Positions 1 to 11,013 of a DNA stretch of 64,000 bases are shown piece after piece (the stretch's first letter is position 1; every line of letters begins with the position of its first letter). This stretch comes from Salana multivorans (lineage in GTDB: Bacteria; Actinomycetota; Actinomycetes; Actinomycetales; Beutenbergiaceae): assembly GCF_003751805.1 (NCBI RefSeq), contig NZ_RKHQ01000001.1, positions 248,001 through 312,000 of the forward strand. The letters run 5' to 3'. The notes below the pieces were generated by a model. It saw only the letters and a list, made by a program, of their open reading frames with translations, was not told the DNA's origin and ran no database searches. Both the position numbers and the translations under genes were made by a program.

Positions 1-239
1 CCGCCTGGCGCACGCGCGGGTACGGCGACTTCTGGTCGTACGTGCTGCTGGCCGAGGGGGCGGTGGACGTGGCGGCCGAGCCCGAGCTCGCGCTGCACGA
101 CATGGCCGCGCTCGTCCCGATCGTCCGGGAGGCCGGGGGCCGGTTCACGTCGGTCGACGGCGTCGAGGGCCCGTGGGGCGGCAACGCGCTCGCCACGAAC
201 GGCCTGCTCCACGACGCGGCCCTGGCCGCGCTCCGCTGA
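1..239 (+). CDS. hisN: Histidinol-phosphatase (inositol-monophosphatase fold), C-terminal fragment
   Basis: The gene is cut by the window edge. The frame is open from base 3 and ends at TGA 237-239, giving about 78 residues. The stretch [20 protein letters not shown], followed by [16 protein letters not shown], is the C-terminal signature of the inositol-monophosphatase superfamily. The GYGDFW form is typical of actinobacterial HisN, which dephosphorylates histidinol phosphate in histidine synthesis. The Asp in LHDMAA corresponds to the metal-binding Asp of the family. A general inositol monophosphatase is the main alternative, since the N-terminal metal site is outside the window. Confidence 0.8.
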   Translation, partial: AWRTRGYGDFWSYVLLAEGAVDVAAEPELALHDMAALVPIVREAGGRFTSVDGVEGPWGGNALATNGLLHDAALAALR

Positions 240-282
240 CCCCACGGCACCGAGACCTCACCCGCCGAGCTCGACCCTCCGG

Positions 283-786
283 TCAGGAGTCGCTCAGCAG
301 CACCCGCAGGTCGCCGAGCTCGCTCGGGTCGAACCACTGGAGATCGACCTCCCCCAGCTCCTCGAGAGCCGCCTCCTCGTCGACGGCCCGGCGCACGAGG
401 GCGGCGGTCGCGGGCGCGTCGTCGTCCAGGTGGATCGCGACGACGTCGCGCCACGCGAGGTCGACGACACCGACGATGCTCGGCAGGTCCGCCAGCCCCG
501 CGGGGACCTCGCCGTCGCGCACGGTGCCGGCGTCGGCCTCGACGGCGAGGACCACCCGGCGGGGCGGAGCGCCCGTCGCGGCGATCTCGAGGACCGACAG
601 GTCGGCGGCGGTCAGGAAGGCCGAGAGCTCGAGGCCCTCGTCGTCCTCGTCCGGCAGGGCGGCCCGCAGCCGGGGCGTCACGGCGGACGCGAGGCGGCGC
701 AGCGACGGCGTGGCTCCGGCCGCGGCGTCGATCGGGGCATCGGCGGGCAGGAGGTCAGCGGTGGTCGCTGGCACGTAGAGGCGCAC
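283..786 (-). CDS. DUF6912 family protein
   Basis: A protein of 167 residues with a GTG start at 786; it opens MRLYVPATTADLL, the usual beginning of the actinobacterial DUF6912 family. It is acidic, with no signal peptide or membrane segment, so it is probably cytoplasmic. The start overlaps the end of the upstream CpaE-like gene by 32 bp, so the two are probably translated from one message. The function is unknown. It is regularly found near hisN and secA in actinobacteria, but the sequence gives no catalytic clue. Confidence 0.75.
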   Translation of the reverse strand: MRLYVPATTADLLPADAPIDAAAGATPSLRRLASAVTPRLRAALPDEDDEGLELSAFLTAADLSVLEIAATGAPPRRVVLAVEADAGTVRDGEVPAGLADLPSIVGVVDLAWRDVVAIHLDDDAPATAALVRRAVDEEAALEELGEVDLQWFDPSELGDLRVLLSDS

Positions 787-2128
787 GGACCCAGTCTGTC
801 AGCCGGCGCGACGCGTCGCGCGGACGGACGCGCACCCGTCGGTCCGGCAGTGCGCCCAGCAGCTCCTCGGCGAGCGTCCGGACCGCCTGCCGGGCGGCCG
901 AGCGGGGCGCGTGGACGGGCAGCGCCCGACCGGCCAGGAGAGCGCCCGGGACGGCGTCGTCGTACGGGATCTCGACGAGCACCTCGACGCCTCCGAACCG
1001 GCGGATCGCCTCACGCGCGTCCGCCGCCTCACGGGCGCCGACCGGGCGCGTGTGGACGAGGACGACGCGGCCCCGCGCACCCACGGCCGGCTCGTCCGCC
1101 AGCAGCGCCGCGGCCCGGCGGACGCCGACCGGGTCGGGCGGGACGAGGACGAGCACGTCGTCCGCCTCGGCGAGCACGGTGCGCGCCGCGCCGGAGCGGT
1201 CGGCGCCGCGGGACGGCGGCGGCTCCAGCCCACCCGCCACGTCGGCCACGACGAGCCGGGCGCGCGCCCGCAGCGACTCGAGCACGACGCGCAGGGACTC
1301 CGGCTCGACCTCGCGCCAGCGGTCCGAGCGGGTGAGCCCGCTGACCAGCTCGAGGCCCGGGTCGACGCGGACCAGCCGCCGCACCAGGCCGTCGGCGTCC
1401 AGCGTGCCGCCTGCGGCGGCACGACACAGCGCCGGGAGGGCCGCGCCCTCCGCCAGGACGCCGAGGAGCTGGACGAGGCCCGGCGCGACGGTGTCGGCGT
1501 CGACCAGGACCGAGGCGATCCCGGCGCCAGCGGCCTCCGCCGCGAGCGCCGCCGCGACGGTGCTCCGTCCGGTGCTGCCGACCGCGCTCCACACCGCGAC
1601 GAGGCGGCCGGGGCCTGCGGCCGTCGCGGCGGCGGGGTCGACGAGGCCACGCGGCCCCGGCGGTGGTGACGCCGCACGATCCCCGACCGGCCCCGCGATG
1701 CGGTGACGGTCGGATCCGGCGCGGACCGTCCCCTCGGAGCCGGGCGCGCCGGGGGCGCCGGGTGCGCCGGGGGCGATGTCTGCGATCAGCGCGAGCACGG
1801 CGGCCTCGACGCCCTCGGCGACCTCGCGGCCGTCCGGGACGACCCGCCCCGCCCCGAGCGCGCCCGCCCGGTGCAGGTCCTCCGGCCCGGCGAGGACGAC
1901 GCTGCCGACACCGAGCCGGCTCAGCTCCGCCAGCAGGGGCCGGTCGACACCGCGCCCGAGCGAGAGCACCGCGACCCGGCCGATCCCCGCCCGGGCGGCC
2001 CCGAGCAGCTCGGCCAGATCGGCGCAGCGCCGTTCCACTCGCAGCCCGTCGACGGTGCCGAGTCGCGCGACGACCTGGGGCTCCGCCGGTCCCTCGACGT
2101 GGACGAGGACGCCCGCCACCTCAGCCAC
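755..2128 (-). CDS. CpaE-like (MinD/ParA-superfamily) ATPase
   Basis: Predicted protein of about 457 residues. An N-terminal receiver-like alpha/beta region (about 1-115) and an Ala/Gly/Pro linker precede a ParA/MinD-type ATPase domain. The P-loop at about 184-190 reads GSTGRST, with Arg where the conserved Lys normally sits. LVVADVAGG fits Walker B. Such proteins pair with SAF-domain (CpaB/RcpC-like) proteins in actinobacterial Flp/Tad-like loci, and the SAF gene lies directly upstream here. Two in-frame GTGs (2134, 2128) are possible; 2128 was chosen because GGAG lies 7 nt before it. The start overlaps the SAF stop. No pilin or CpaF gene is visible, so a role in pilus assembly is inference only. 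Confidence 0.7.
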   Translation of the reverse strand: MAEVAGVLVHVEGPAEPQVVARLGTVDGLRVERRCADLAELLGAARAGIGRVAVLSLGRGVDRPLLAELSRLGVGSVVLAGPEDLHRAGALGAGRVVPDGREVAEGVEAAVLALIADIAPGAPGAPGAPGSEGTVRAGSDRHRIAGPVGDRAASPPPGPRGLVDPAAATAAGPGRLVAVWSAVGSTGRSTVAAALAAEAAGAGIASVLVDADTVAPGLVQLLGVLAEGAALPALCRAAAGGTLDADGLVRRLVRVDPGLELVSGLTRSDRWREVEPESLRVVLESLRARARLVVADVAGGLEPPPSRGADRSGAARTVLAEADDVLVLVPPDPVGVRRAAALLADEPAVGARGRVVLVHTRPVGAREAADAREAIRRFGGVEVLVEIPYDDAVPGALLAGRALPVHAPRSAARQAVRTLAEELLGALPDRRVRVRPRDASRRLTDWVRAPLRASDHR

Positions 2129-2771
2129 CGGCACGCTCCACCACGGTGAGCTCCTCCCCCGCGGCCTGGGCCTCGAGCACGCGATCCACCACGTCCTCCG
2201 GGACGAGGATCCGCGCGATCCTGCCGGAGCCGCTGCGGAAGGGGCCGGTGTCCGACTCGACCCCGAGCACGAGCACGTCGGCGGCAAGGAGCTCGGCCGT
2301 CGCCTCGTCACCGAGCGACCGGTTGCCACCCGTCACCACCCACAGGTCCACCACCTCCCCGGCCGCGGCTCGGGCGCCGACCGGCAGCGGCACCGCCATC
2401 GGCCGGCCGTCGACGTCGGCGGCGCTCCCGATCGCCGAGGCCGGCACGAGCTCCCCGGCGCCGACGGCGCTCACGACCACGGCGTCCGGGGGCAGCTCGG
2501 TGAGGTAGACGCCGGACCCGCCGTCCCAGCCCATCCGGACCGGTTCCAGGTCGCCGAGCGAGATCCGCTGACCCGGCGTAAGGTCACTACGCGCGACCAG
2601 CGTCTCGGTCCCACCCGATGCCCGGTCGACGGCCCAGCCGCCGAGCACCACGGCGGACGCCACGAGGAGGACGCCGAGCAGCAGGCGTGGGCTTCGCCAC
2701 AGCGGAGGTCGGGCGATCGTCGCCGCGGCGGGGGCTGCCTCCCAGGCCGAACCCTCCGAGTGTGGTGCCAT
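2121..2771 (-). CDS. SAF-domain membrane protein (CpaB/RcpC-like)
   Basis: Protein of 216 residues. The ATG at 2771 follows AAAGGAG with good spacing. A cytoplasmic N-terminus leads to a single membrane segment (about 29-47) and then a SAF domain (about 56-118) containing ARSDLTPGQRISLGDL. The rest is a beta-rich extracytoplasmic region. SAF domains occur in the pilus protein CpaB/RcpC and in flagellar FlgA. It is translationally coupled to the CpaE-like ATPase downstream and divergent from the HTH gene at 2910, with 138 bp between them for both promoters. Confidence 0.75.
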   Translation of the reverse strand: MAPHSEGSAWEAAPAAATIARPPLWRSPRLLLGVLLVASAVVLGGWAVDRASGGTETLVARSDLTPGQRISLGDLEPVRMGWDGGSGVYLTELPPDAVVVSAVGAGELVPASAIGSAADVDGRPMAVPLPVGARAAAGEVVDLWVVTGGNRSLGDEATAELLAADVLVLGVESDTGPFRSGSGRIARILVPEDVVDRVLEAQAAGEELTVVERAGG

Positions 2772-2909
2772 GACGCTCCTTTCGAGAGTGGTGGACCAGG
2801 TTGGCCCGACCCATGTGACATCGTGCCAGGCGCACCTAGACATTTCGAGATGTCCACAAGCACCCATCTTCGCCGTGCGAACCTGGGCGAACGGTGTCAC
2901 TATGGAGAC

Positions 2910-3122
2910 ATGGCCGATCGAATGCTCACCCTTGCCGACGTCGCGGAGATTCTCGACGTCACGGTTCCCACCGCACGCTCCCTCGTCCGCTCGGGCGAGA
3001 TCTTCGGCTTCCAGGTCGGAGGCCGCGGCATGTGGCGCGTCGAGTCCAAGGAGCTCGACGCGTACGTCGAGCGCGAGAAGGCGGCCGCCGTCGCGCGCCG
3101 CGAGGCGCTCTCGCGCGACTGA
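2910..3122 (+). CDS. Small excisionase-family helix-turn-helix protein
   Basis: Protein of 70 residues starting at ATG 2910. LTLADVAEILDVTVPTARSL followed by VRSGEIFGFQVGGRGMWRV is the MerR-like winged HTH of the excisionase (Xis/BldC) family, which binds DNA. A basic C-terminal tail ends AVARREALSRD. No integrase or phage gene is nearby, so it is probably a chromosomal BldC-like regulator rather than a true excisionase. TATGGA lies a few bases upstream and could be a -10 element for a nearly leaderless message. It is divergent from the SAF/CpaE-like pair and may regulate it (inference). Confidence 0.8.
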   Translation: MADRMLTLADVAEILDVTVPTARSLVRSGEIFGFQVGGRGMWRVESKELDAYVEREKAAAVARREALSRD

Positions 3123-3129
3123 CCAGCCC

Positions 3130-3630
3130 CTAGATCGCGACCGACACGATCGCGTCCCACGGGACGCTCGCGACTCGCCCGCGGTCGCTCTCGACATCGA
3201 CGTGGTCGGCACCGGTCCTCGTGACCGTGCCGGCCACGTCGTGGTTTCGCGTCTCGACGACCACCTCGACCTCGCGCGCCGCCAGCCCGCGCAGGACATG
3301 ACCGAGGCCGAGCCGACGGGCGGTGCGCTCGCGGTCCGGGTCGGCCCGGGTCGCACCCTCGAGCCACTCCACCCCGCGCAGCGCGACGAGGAGCTCGCGC
3401 GGTCGCGCGCGCAGGAGGAACCAGCCGACACCGACGTCGGCGACCGCACCCTCGACGATCAGACCCGAGGCGAGCGCAACCTTGGCGACGTCGCCGCGGC
3501 CGAGCCGGTCCAGCAGGAGGAGGCGCGCGCTCTCGGCGGCGTCCACCTCCGCGACGAGGTCCTCGCGCTCGACCGCGACCTGGGCCTCGGCCTGCGCCTC
3601 GAGATCCTCGAACAGCTCGTCCCATCGCAT
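3130..3630 (-). CDS. Conserved actinobacterial hypothetical protein (MRWDELF start)
   Basis: Protein of 166 residues. The start at ATG 3630 was chosen because MRWDELFEDLEAQAEAQV is a recurrent N-terminus in actinobacterial homologues; a longer frame upstream adds unrelated sequence. The N-terminus (about 1-45) is an acidic helix that could coil. The rest is a beta-rich domain containing ASGLIVEGAVADVGVGWFLL and, near the end, TRTGADHVDVESDRG, like a small barrel with repeated strands. No catalytic motif, signal peptide or membrane segment is seen. It is convergent with the HTH gene and divergent from the LysM gene. Function unknown. Confidence 0.65.
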   Translation of the reverse strand: MRWDELFEDLEAQAEAQVAVEREDLVAEVDAAESARLLLLDRLGRGDVAKVALASGLIVEGAVADVGVGWFLLRARPRELLVALRGVEWLEGATRADPDRERTARRLGLGHVLRGLAAREVEVVVETRNHDVAGTVTRTGADHVDVESDRGRVASVPWDAIVSVAI

Positions 3631-3791
3631 GGCTCGACCCTGCCACACCGTCTCGGACAGCGCCTCAGCCACCGTCGAATGGGCAGTCCGTCCACAGATG
3701 CTACCCATGGATATCGGAGCGCTTGACAGCCTCAAACAATCTCCTTCACGCTGTGACGGCATCACTCGCCGTCACGTTCTAGGAGGTCGCC

Positions 3792-4967
3792 ATGTCGAGG
3801 TCACGATGGCGGGCACGCCTGACCCTGATCCTGCTGCTCGCACTGGGGATCACCGGCGCCGCCCTGCTGCTCCTCGTCTCGGCCGAGGACGGCATCGGGC
3901 CGGACCGGCTGGTGCGGCGCGGGTTCGCCCTCCTCGGTGCGCTCGCCTGCCTGCGCTACGCCCTCGCGGCGCTCGCCGGCCTGGCGGTGGGACGCGGCGG
4001 TTCGGCCTCGCGACGGGTCTCGGCCGGTCTCCTCGCGGCCGTGGGGCCGCGGTGGGTCCGCCGGCTCGCCGCGGCCTCGCTCGGCACGGCGACGCTGCTG
4101 TCGGTGGGATCGGGGGCGCTCGCCCTGCCGGGGGTCGGGTCCGGCGCGACCGAGGCCGGTTCGCCCGCGGGAGGGAGCACGGTGGTCGCGGCCGACGAGG
4201 CCGCGGAGATCGACCTCGGCGTGCGGTCGACCGCCCCGGGGATGCTGGGGCAGAAGGTGCGCCCGACCGCCCCGGGTGACGGCGGCACGGTCACCCCGGC
4301 GGCCGGAGCTGAGGCCGTCCCGGAGGCGGGTTCCGGGACGGGTCTCGACGCGGAGGCCGTCTCGTCGAGCGAGGGCGCCGGACGAGGCGACGCAACCGAC
4401 GGCGCGACGAACGACGGCTCGGACCTCGGCTCGGGCGCGGTGGCATCAGGCGACGGACCCGAGGCGGACGGCGAGGGGCTCCCGGCCGATCGCGGAGGGC
4501 CGGGGGCGTTGGCCGGCGCGCCGGCGGTGACCGGCGCCAAGGTGAGGCCGAGCGCGACCCCGACGACGCAGCCCGCATCCGCCGGCGCGGATCCGAGCGA
4601 CCCCGAGAGCACCGGCCACGCAACGGCCACGAGTGCACCGACGATGCCGACGCCGGCCCCGCCGTTCGACACGTCAGCCTCGGCATCGCCCACGGCCGAA
4701 CCGGTGAGTGCGTCGCAGACGGTCCCCGCCCCCGCCGTCGAGGGCGCCTCGGCCGAGGGCGTTCCCGCGGCGTACACCGTGCGGTCGGGCGACAGCCTGT
4801 GGGACATCGCGCGGGCGCACGGCGCCGAGACGGACGCCGAGATCGCCGACGCCTGGCCGCGCTGGTACGAGCTGAACCGCGACGTCATCGGCGCCAACCC
4901 CGATCTCATCCAGCCCGGCCAGATCCTCCGGGTCCCGGCCGCCGACCTGACGGGAGCCCCGTCGTGA
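3792..4967 (+). CDS. Membrane protein with C-terminal LysM domain
   Basis: Protein of 391 residues. The ATG at 3792 has AGGAGG 6 bp upstream. The N-terminus has hydrophobic segments at about 9-31, 47-66 and 93-112. A long, low-complexity, Ala/Gly/Pro/Thr/Ser-rich stretch (about 115-325) follows. The C-terminus is a single LysM domain (about 330-385): AYTVRSGDSLWDIARAHG, then NPDLIQPGQILRVP. LysM binds peptidoglycan, so the protein probably spans from membrane to cell wall. Its stop overlaps the start of the next gene (GTGA). TTGACA at 3723-3728 is a possible -35, though no good -10 follows it. Confidence 0.85.
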   Translation: MSRSRWRARLTLILLLALGITGAALLLLVSAEDGIGPDRLVRRGFALLGALACLRYALAALAGLAVGRGGSASRRVSAGLLAAVGPRWVRRLAAASLGTATLLSVGSGALALPGVGSGATEAGSPAGGSTVVAADEAAEIDLGVRSTAPGMLGQKVRPTAPGDGGTVTPAAGAEAVPEAGSGTGLDAEAVSSSEGAGRGDATDGATNDGSDLGSGAVASGDGPEADGEGLPADRGGPGALAGAPAVTGAKVRPSATPTTQPASAGADPSDPESTGHATATSAPTMPTPAPPFDTSASASPTAEPVSASQTVPAPAVEGASAEGVPAAYTVRSGDSLWDIARAHGAETDAEIADAWPRWYELNRDVIGANPDLIQPGQILRVPAADLTGAPS

Positions 4968-5452
4968 GCGCCGAGCCGATCACCGTCCTCCCCGCCCCGG
5001 AGCCCGGCGGAACGCCGATCACGCCGTACCGCCCCGCACCGCTCATGCGGCCTCGCCCCGTGCCCGTCGAGGCGTCGCCGCGCGATCGCGAGGACACGCG
5101 ACCGCGACCGCGGGCCGCCCGGCCGGTGGATCCCGACACCTGGGCGCGCGCGGTCGTGATCGCGCTCGCCGAGGTGCTCATGGGGGCGCGGCCGGCCCAG
5201 CAGCTCAACCGGTGGCTGGAACCCGACCTCTACGCGAGGGTCGCGCGGCGGGCGGGACTGGCGGTCCGGCTGGGCGGTCGACCGACGAACCCGGCCCGCG
5301 CCCACGTCATCGGGCTCCGGCTGAGCGAGCCCGTCCCGGATGAGCACGAGGTCAGCGCGGCCGTGCACGACGGCGAGCGGGTCCGCGCGGTCGCCCTGCG
5401 CATGCGCCGGGTCGGCGGCCGCTGGCACGTCGTCGACGCCGAGGTCGGCTGA
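4964..5452 (+). CDS. Rv3235-family protein
   Basis: Protein of 162 residues starting at GTG 4964, which overlaps the LysM gene stop by 4 bp and indicates translational coupling. A Pro/Arg-rich N-terminus (about 1-50) precedes a conserved domain: WARAVVIALAEVLMGARPAQ, then LNRWLEPDLYARVARRAG. The domain ends in a short beta region with RRVGGRWHVVDAEVG. This matches the actinobacterial Rv3235 family, which sits beside secA in many genomes, as here. Function unknown. The resemblance of the C-terminal strands to a nuclear-transport-factor-2-like fold is only an impression. Confidence 0.8.
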   Translation: MSAEPITVLPAPEPGGTPITPYRPAPLMRPRPVPVEASPRDREDTRPRPRAARPVDPDTWARAVVIALAEVLMGARPAQQLNRWLEPDLYARVARRAGLAVRLGGRPTNPARAHVIGLRLSEPVPDEHEVSAAVHDGERVRAVALRMRRVGGRWHVVDAEVG

Positions 5453-5472
5453 CCCGCCCATCCGGACCAACG

Positions 5473-6316
5473 GTGGCCACGGCGGCGGCGGCCCGAGTGG
5501 CCGGTCCAGCGGTGGCCACGGTGTCGGCTGTGGCCACGCCATGGCCGGGTGACACCGGCCAGCCGGTCCAGCGGCGGCCACGGCATCGGCTGTGGCCACG
5601 CCGGGACCGGGTAACACCGGCCAGCCGGTCCAGCGGGGGCCACGGCATCGGCTGTGGTCACGCCGGGACCGGGTAATGCCGACCAGCCGGCCCAGCGGGG
5701 GCCACGGCGGCGGCGGCCCGAGTGGCCGGTCCAGCGGTGGCCACGGGTTCGGCTGTGGCCACGCCGGGGCCGGGTGACACCGGCCAGCCCGTCCAGCGGT
5801 GGCTATGGCGTCGGCTGCGGTCACGCCGGGACCGGGTGACACCGGCTATCCGGTCCAGCGGTGGCCACGGCGGCGGCGGCCCGAGTGGCCGGTCCAGCGG
5901 TGGCCACGGGTTCGGCTGTGGCCACGCCGGGACCGGGTGACACCGGCCAGCCCGTCCAGCGGTGGCTATGGCGTCGGCTGCGGTCACGCCGGGACCGGGT
6001 GACACCGGCTATCCGGTCCAGCGGTGGCCACGGCGGCATCGGCCCAAGCAGCGGGTCCAGCGGTGGCTATGGCGTCGGCTGTGGCCACGCCGGGACCGGG
6101 TGACACCGGCCATCCGGCTCAGCGGTGGCCACGGCGGCATCGGCCCAAGCAGCCGGTCCAGCGGTGGCCACGGCATCGGCTGTGGCCACGCCGGGACCGG
6201 GTGACACCGGTTATCCGGCTCAGCGGTGGCTATGGCGTCGGCTGTGGCCACGCCCGGTCCGGGTGACACCGGCTATCCGGCTCAGCGGTGGCCACGGCGG
6301 CGCCCACGGCCACGCC
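5473..6316. repeat. Noncoding tandem-repeat array (62-bp and 101-bp units)
   Basis: An array of about ten units fills the gap between the Rv3235-family gene and the end of secA. The landmark GGGTGACACCGG (with small variants) recurs at about 5549, 5611, 5673, 5774, 5836, 5937, 5999, 6100, 6201 and 6263. The steps are 62, 62, 101, 62, 101, 62, 101, 101 and 62 bp. The long unit is the short unit plus a 39-bp insert carrying GGCGGCGGCCCGAGTGG or a variant. Each unit holds one or two copies of the palindrome GTGGCCAC. Unit lengths are not multiples of three and TGA recurs in the landmark, so it is not protein coding. It would be transcribed as the 3' region of either convergent neighbour. Confidence 0.9.
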
Positions 6317-6341
6317 ACGCCACGGCCGCTCGGCGCGTCGG

Positions 6342-9347
<3,006 letters not shown>

Positions 9348-9548
9348 GTGCTCAGCTCCCAGGTCGTCGTCGGCTGCGCCTGCGCCCGGCTCGGACTCCT
9401 CCGACCGGGCACGCGTCACCGTCACCGCTACCGCGGTGCGCGTTCCATCGTAGGCGGTCGCCGCGCCGCACGGCGCACCGGGCGGCCAGGCCGCGGGCGG
9501 GAGGGGGCGACGGGGACCGCGCCGCTCGCCGCACCGCCCGGTCCGAGG

Positions 9549-10913
9549 TCAGCGCGCCCTCGGCTGGCGCGCCTCGAAGCCCCACTCGCGGTCCGTGAGC
9601 ATCCGGGCCACCGCGAGGCCGATCGCGATCCCGAGCATGACGACGCACGCCTGCACGCCGTAGGCGATCGCGGAGGAGGTGGCGCCGTCCCCGAGGCCGG
9701 ACATGGCGAGGTAGGTCGTGGTGCCGGGCACCATGATGACGACCGCGGGGACGGAGACGATGACCCGCGGCGAGCCGATCGCCGGCGCGACGTACGCGGC
9801 GACGACACCCACCACGAGCGCCGCCGACGCCGCCGCGACCGCCGGCGGGGTCCCCGAGTCCACCATGAGGATGCGCGCGACGTTCGGTCCGGCGCCCACC
9901 GCGGCCGCCGTCAGCGCCACCCGCCACGGCGAGTTGAACATGAGGGCGAACCCGAGCACGCCGGCGAAGCTCGCGACGAGCTGGGCGAGCCGCCCCCACA
10001 GGTCGTGGTCCGGCGTGACCGCGGGATCGGGCGCCCCGCCGAGCGTGTGCGCGATCCCCCACACGACGACGGCGGCCGCCGACACGATCATCACCGCGTA
10101 AGTGAGCCGGGCGACGCCGGCCGAGATGTCGAGCCGGGCGAGGTCGAGGGCGGCCGTGACCAGCGGGAAGCCGGGGACGAGGAAGAGGACGGCGGCGATG
10201 TAGCCGTTGCTGCCGCCCCAGGCCTCGCCCAGCGTCGCGCCGAGGATCCAGGTGAGCGCGAGGTAGCTGAGCGAGGCGACGAGAGCCGCGACCATCGTGG
10301 TCCCGATGATGTTGGCGCGGGCGTGGTGCATGAGCCGGCGGGTCATCTGCCCGAGCGCCGCGCCGACGGCCGCCGCGATGAGCTCGCCCCAGCCCTCGCC
10401 GAGCAGGAACGCGAACGCGCCGCAGGCGATCCCGGCGAAGAGGCCGGACAGGTACCAGGAGTAGAGCGGCTGGCGGGCCTCGATCGCGTCGAGCCGCCGC
10501 TCCAGCTCGGCCGGCTCGATCGACCGGCCGGCGAGCGAGCCCACGAGGTCCTGCAGCCGGACCAGCCGGTCGGCGTTGACGCCGACCTCGCGCAGCTCGG
10601 TGACCTCGGTGCGGAAGGAGTGCCCGCGGTGGGACGTCGTGGTGATCTCCGTCAGCGTGACGAGCGCGTGGTGGCGCTCGATCCCCAGCGCGGCCGCGAC
10701 GTTCGCCATGTGGTTCTTGACGCGGTAGCTCCCGGTGCCAGACGCGAGGCTCATCCGCCCGACGCGCAGCACGAGGCCCGAGCGGTGCACGAGGTCGAGC
10801 TCGTCGTCGTAGCCGGCGCCCAGCTCCTCCTCGATCTCGCGCTGGATCCGGCGCTCGACCTGCCGCCGGCCTGCCGCGGCGTCGCTCCTGGGTGCCTCCA
10901 CACCGGCCAGCAT
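9549..10913 (-). CDS. ThrE-family threonine/serine exporter-like membrane protein
   Basis: Protein of 454 residues starting at ATG 10913. The cytoplasmic N-terminal half (about 1-150) is the DUF1212/ThrE domain, with VKNHMANVAAALGI and EVGVNADRLVRLQDLV. It is followed by about ten membrane segments. In the family this corresponds to a fused YjjP (DUF1212) plus YjjB (DUF3815) architecture, and Corynebacterium glutamicum ThrE exports L-threonine and L-serine using the proton gradient. The substrate here is inferred from family only. It lies upstream of secA on the same strand with a 201-bp gap, so it is probably a separate unit. Confidence 0.85.
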   Translation of the reverse strand: MLAGVEAPRSDAAAGRRQVERRIQREIEEELGAGYDDELDLVHRSGLVLRVGRMSLASGTGSYRVKNHMANVAAALGIERHHALVTLTEITTTSHRGHSFRTEVTELREVGVNADRLVRLQDLVGSLAGRSIEPAELERRLDAIEARQPLYSWYLSGLFAGIACGAFAFLLGEGWGELIAAAVGAALGQMTRRLMHHARANIIGTTMVAALVASLSYLALTWILGATLGEAWGGSNGYIAAVLFLVPGFPLVTAALDLARLDISAGVARLTYAVMIVSAAAVVVWGIAHTLGGAPDPAVTPDHDLWGRLAQLVASFAGVLGFALMFNSPWRVALTAAAVGAGPNVARILMVDSGTPPAVAAASAALVVGVVAAYVAPAIGSPRVIVSVPAVVIMVPGTTTYLAMSGLGDGATSSAIAYGVQACVVMLGIAIGLAVARMLTDREWGFEARQPRAR

Positions 10914-11013
10914 GGCACGGACGCCTTCCGGAGCACTGGGCCCTCGGGCCTGCCACCACCGCGGCCAGCGGTGGGCGGTGGGGGTACCCGTGCGCCGGTC
11001 CGTCGGGTGCCGG

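Noticed and set aside
2910-3122. Prophage excisionase
   Set aside because: No integrase, attachment repeats or phage genes are nearby; a BldC-like chromosomal regulator fits better.
5473-6316. CRISPR-like array
   Set aside because: Units are directly abutting with no unique spacers, and no cas gene is nearby.
5473-6316. Repeat-protein gene in the array
   Set aside because: Unit lengths of 62 and 101 are not multiples of three, and TGA within GGGTGACACC recurs in one frame after another.
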